64,000 nucleotides of DNA, from NCBI RefSeq assembly GCF_003443655.1, contig NZ_CP031941.1:4648501-4712500 (forward strand). Direction: 5' to 3'. Positions within the stretch are counted from its first letter, which is position 1. Every line of letters begins with the position of its first letter. Made by a program: the position numbers and the translations under genes. This stretch comes from Nostoc sphaeroides. Lineage in GTDB: Bacteria > Cyanobacteriota > Cyanobacteriia > Cyanobacteriales > Nostocaceae. This document shows, in pieces, positions 61,841 to 64,000 of the stretch. The notes below the pieces were generated by a model. The model searched no databases. It was not told the origin of the DNA and worked only from the letters and a program-made list of their open reading frames with translations.

Positions 61841-61849
61841 AAGAAACAA

Positions 61850-62234
61850 AATATCAAAATTAACCGTCTGTTTGGGTAAGAGGTATAAATAGGGAAATCG
61901 GCGAAAAAGCTGGAAGTTAGTATTATCCCTATTTCTTTACTTCCCTACAACTAAACCACGTCTATCTTGAAACCTGTAGTTATTCTCTGATGAAAAGGAT
62001 TTGCCCTCATCCCCCAACCTATCCCCCATATCTGGGATTCGGGGAGCTAGAATTTCAAACTCCCTCTCCCATATCTGGGAGAGAGATTTAGGGTGAGGGC
62101 GAAAACTATGGTTCTCAACTTAGATGAGGTTTAACATCAAATTCTCAAAGGATGTATTGTTTAAAATTCTTAGAACAGCTTTTTAATTAAGTCTTTTAAT
62201 CTAAAATCTAAAATCCAAAATCCAAAATCGAATT
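61850..62234. other. Leader region with repeats
   Basis: Contains CCCATATCTGGGATTCGGGG with the inverse CTCCCATATCTGGGAGAG, a dispersed repeat, and AAAATCTAAAATCCAAAATC just before the BamA start. No gene seen. Confidence 0.45.
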
Positions 62235-64000
62235 ATGCGAGTTTCTGCTACTGCAATTTTTACTTTAGCTACTTTAGCTGCTGCCAATGTCACTCAGCAA
62301 GCAACGGCTGCACCTACTAAAACCGTTACTCCAACTGCAAAAGCTGGTAACTTGGTGGTGCCAATCATTGAAGACACTCCCGCACGGATAGAGACAATTG
62401 CTTCCCCAGAAACTATAGTTGCACAACAATTTTCCCAAAATCCCATCGCCGTGCAAACAGGTGCAAACAAAAATTCCACAGTAATCTTAAATTCAGCACA
62501 AAAGTTAAATTCCCAAGTCATCCTCCCTATTTCCCCCTCATCTCCCTCATCTCCCAAAACCCCAAATACTGGAAACAATTTAGTAGTCACAGCTACAGAT
62601 GTCCAGGTAGTGGGAGCCAATCAAGAATTGCAGCAAATCATTCGTAAAGTAATTAAAACCCAGGTGGGTGGAGAAACCAGTCAAAGCCAGCTACAAAAAG
62701 ATGTCGCTGCAATTTTAGATACAGGTTTATTTAGCAATGTCAGTGTAAATAGCTTTAGCACACAGGCTGGATTAAATGTAGTTTATCAAGTGCAATCGGT
62801 GATTGTGCGATCGCTGCAATTATCTGGCGCTAAAGTCCTCACCTATCAAGTAGCCCAACAACAGTTACAATCTCAAATTGGAACCATCATCAGTCCTTCT
62901 GGACTCCAGCAAGCAGTAGCACAAATTAACAAATGGTACGCCGACAATGGTTATAAGTTAGCACGAGTGTTATCAATTAAACCCAGTTCTCAAGGCATTC
63001 TTACTGTGAATGTCGCTGAAGGCTTGGTGAGTGATATCAAGTTTCGCTTTGTCAACGACGAGGGTAAAACCGTTGATAGCAAAGGCAATCCTGTGGGAGG
63101 ACGCACTAAACCAGATTTTCTACAACAGCAACTCAAGCTAAAACCTGGTCAAATTTTCCAAGAAAATGTCGTCAAGCAAGACATACAACAGCTATATCGT
63201 ACTGGTTTGTTTGAGAGTGTGAATGTTGCCTTAGAAGGAGATGCGACAAAACTAGATTTAGTCTACCAACTTAAAGAAACTGGGGCGCGTGGTGTTAACT
63301 TGGGTGGTAGTTATAATGCTGATCAAGGATTAATAGGCACAATCAGCTATCAAGATCAGAATGTCGGTGGTGTTAATGATACTTTAGGTGTGAATGTTGG
63401 TGTAAGTAGCCGAGACTTGCAGTTTAATAGCAAATTTATCAGTCCCTATCGGATAACTAACCCCGATCGCTTAGGGTACACTGTGAATGGTTTTCGTAGT
63501 CAGGAACTTTCGGAAACCTTTGACGACAAGATTAAGCTAGCTAACGGCGACAAAGTTCGAGAAGGTCAAATTGGCGGTGGTGTCAGCTTACAGCGACCAA
63601 TCGACGACTGGAATACCTCATTAGGATTAAACTATACTCGAACTAGTATCCGCGATCGCCAAGGTAATATTACCCCAACCGACGCTCAAGGCAATCCCCT
63701 ATCTGCGAGTGGAACTGGCGTTGACGACCTAACTACCGTATCCTTCACCGCCACCAAAGACCAACGAGATAATTCTCTCAATCCTACTAAAGGTTCCGTT
63801 CTGAGTTTGAGTACAGAACAATCTGTCCCCATCGGTCAAGGAAATATTTCCCTAAATCGCCTCAAAGCCAATTACAGCCAATATTTACCAGTGCAATTAT
63901 TTAACACCAAACAGCCACAAGTATTTGCTGTGAATCTGCAAGCTGGTACCGTCCTTGGTAATTTACCACCCTACGAAAGCTTTAACTTGGGTGGTTCCAA
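62235..64000 (+). CDS. bamA: Omp85/BamA-family outer-membrane assembly protein (partial, runs off window end)
   Basis: 588 codons visible. Signal peptide (MRVSATAIFTLATLAAANVT), a low-complexity region, about three POTRA domains (VQVVGANQELQQIIRKVIKT; VRSLQLSGAKVLTYQVAQQQ; ILTVNVAEGLVSDIKFRFV with GQIFQENVVKQDIQQLYRTG), then the start of the Omp85 beta barrel (GVNLGGSYNADQGLIGTISY, TKDQRDNSLNPTKGS). It inserts proteins into the outer membrane; it is also the ancestor of plastid Toc75. A stretch ILPISPSSPSSPKTPN (about residues 95-110) is encoded by the TCATCTCCC repeat in frame. The end of the barrel is outside the window. Confidence 0.93.
   Translation, partial: MRVSATAIFTLATLAAANVTQQATAAPTKTVTPTAKAGNLVVPIIEDTPARIETIASPETIVAQQFSQNPIAVQTGANKNSTVILNSAQKLNSQVILPISPSSPSSPKTPNTGNNLVVTATDVQVVGANQELQQIIRKVIKTQVGGETSQSQLQKDVAAILDTGLFSNVSVNSFSTQAGLNVVYQVQSVIVRSLQLSGAKVLTYQVAQQQLQSQIGTIISPSGLQQAVAQINKWYADNGYKLARVLSIKPSSQGILTVNVAEGLVSDIKFRFVNDEGKTVDSKGNPVGGRTKPDFLQQQLKLKPGQIFQENVVKQDIQQLYRTGLFESVNVALEGDATKLDLVYQLKETGARGVNLGGSYNADQGLIGTISYQDQNVGGVNDTLGVNVGVSSRDLQFNSKFISPYRITNPDRLGYTVNGFRSQELSETFDDKIKLANGDKVREGQIGGGVSLQRPIDDWNTSLGLNYTRTSIRDRQGNITPTDAQGNPLSASGTGVDDLTTVSFTATKDQRDNSLNPTKGSVLSLSTEQSVPIGQGNISLNRLKANYSQYLPVQLFNTKQPQVFAVNLQAGTVLGNLPPYESFNLGGS

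Overview
The window comes from the chromosome of a filamentous, heterocyst-forming cyanobacterium (Nostocales, Nostoc/Anabaena type). The evidence is an intact hetR (16.1-17.0 kb), PipX/PipY, a PsaK photosystem I subunit, the aldehyde-deformylating oxygenase / acyl-ACP reductase alkane pair, very frequent GCGATCGC (HIP1) octamers, and many heptanucleotide tandem repeats between genes.

Layout. 1-6.9 kb is a worn island of toxin-antitoxin and nuclease genes: hicB-hicA (cut by the window edge), an antitoxin stub, a PD-(D/E)XK nuclease, a PIN toxin with its antitoxin, an XPB helicase-Bax1 nuclease pair and a PIN gene split by a repeat. 6.9-12.7 kb holds a zinc dehydrogenase, a PiT phosphate permease and a coiled-coil/repeat/EamA fusion whose last codons were replaced by an ISAs1-family insertion (12735-14147, 10-bp target duplication). 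A long, mostly gene-free stretch then leads to hetR. 17.9-29.9 kb carries a secreted Cys-repeat protein, an IS605-type relic, rpsD, moaA, a conserved unknown gene, a lone ABC permease, then ado-aar-accA-SDR-folE, trpF and psaK. 30-43.9 kb holds a site-2 protease, an intact TnpB, der, ecfT-pabB, pipX-pipY-sepF-proC and a Ski2-like helicase. 44.4-49.5 kb has a TnpB fragment, a MITE with target duplication, a P-type metal ATPase and secreted proteins. 49.9-55.2 kb carries a Rieske oxygenase and a copper module (MerR regulator, small membrane protein, copA, copZ, and a MerR-type operator in front of copZ). 55.5-61.8 kb holds two-component genes (one receiver lacks its phospho-acceptor Asp, one kinase is decayed) and an LpxB-related glycosyltransferase. 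An Omp85/BamA-type gene runs off the right edge.

How the genes work together. hetR, pipX and an NtcA-type site upstream of hetR point to nitrogen control of differentiation. accA, aar and ado form a fatty-acid-to-alkane route. copZ, copA and merR form a copper export circuit. The most unusual general theme is the number of short mobile repeats: at least four MITE-like hairpin families, two 21-bp arrays and many 7-bp arrays. Several of these repeat sequences have also entered coding sequences in frame (XPB helicase, PabB, CopA, BamA, the TrpF tail).
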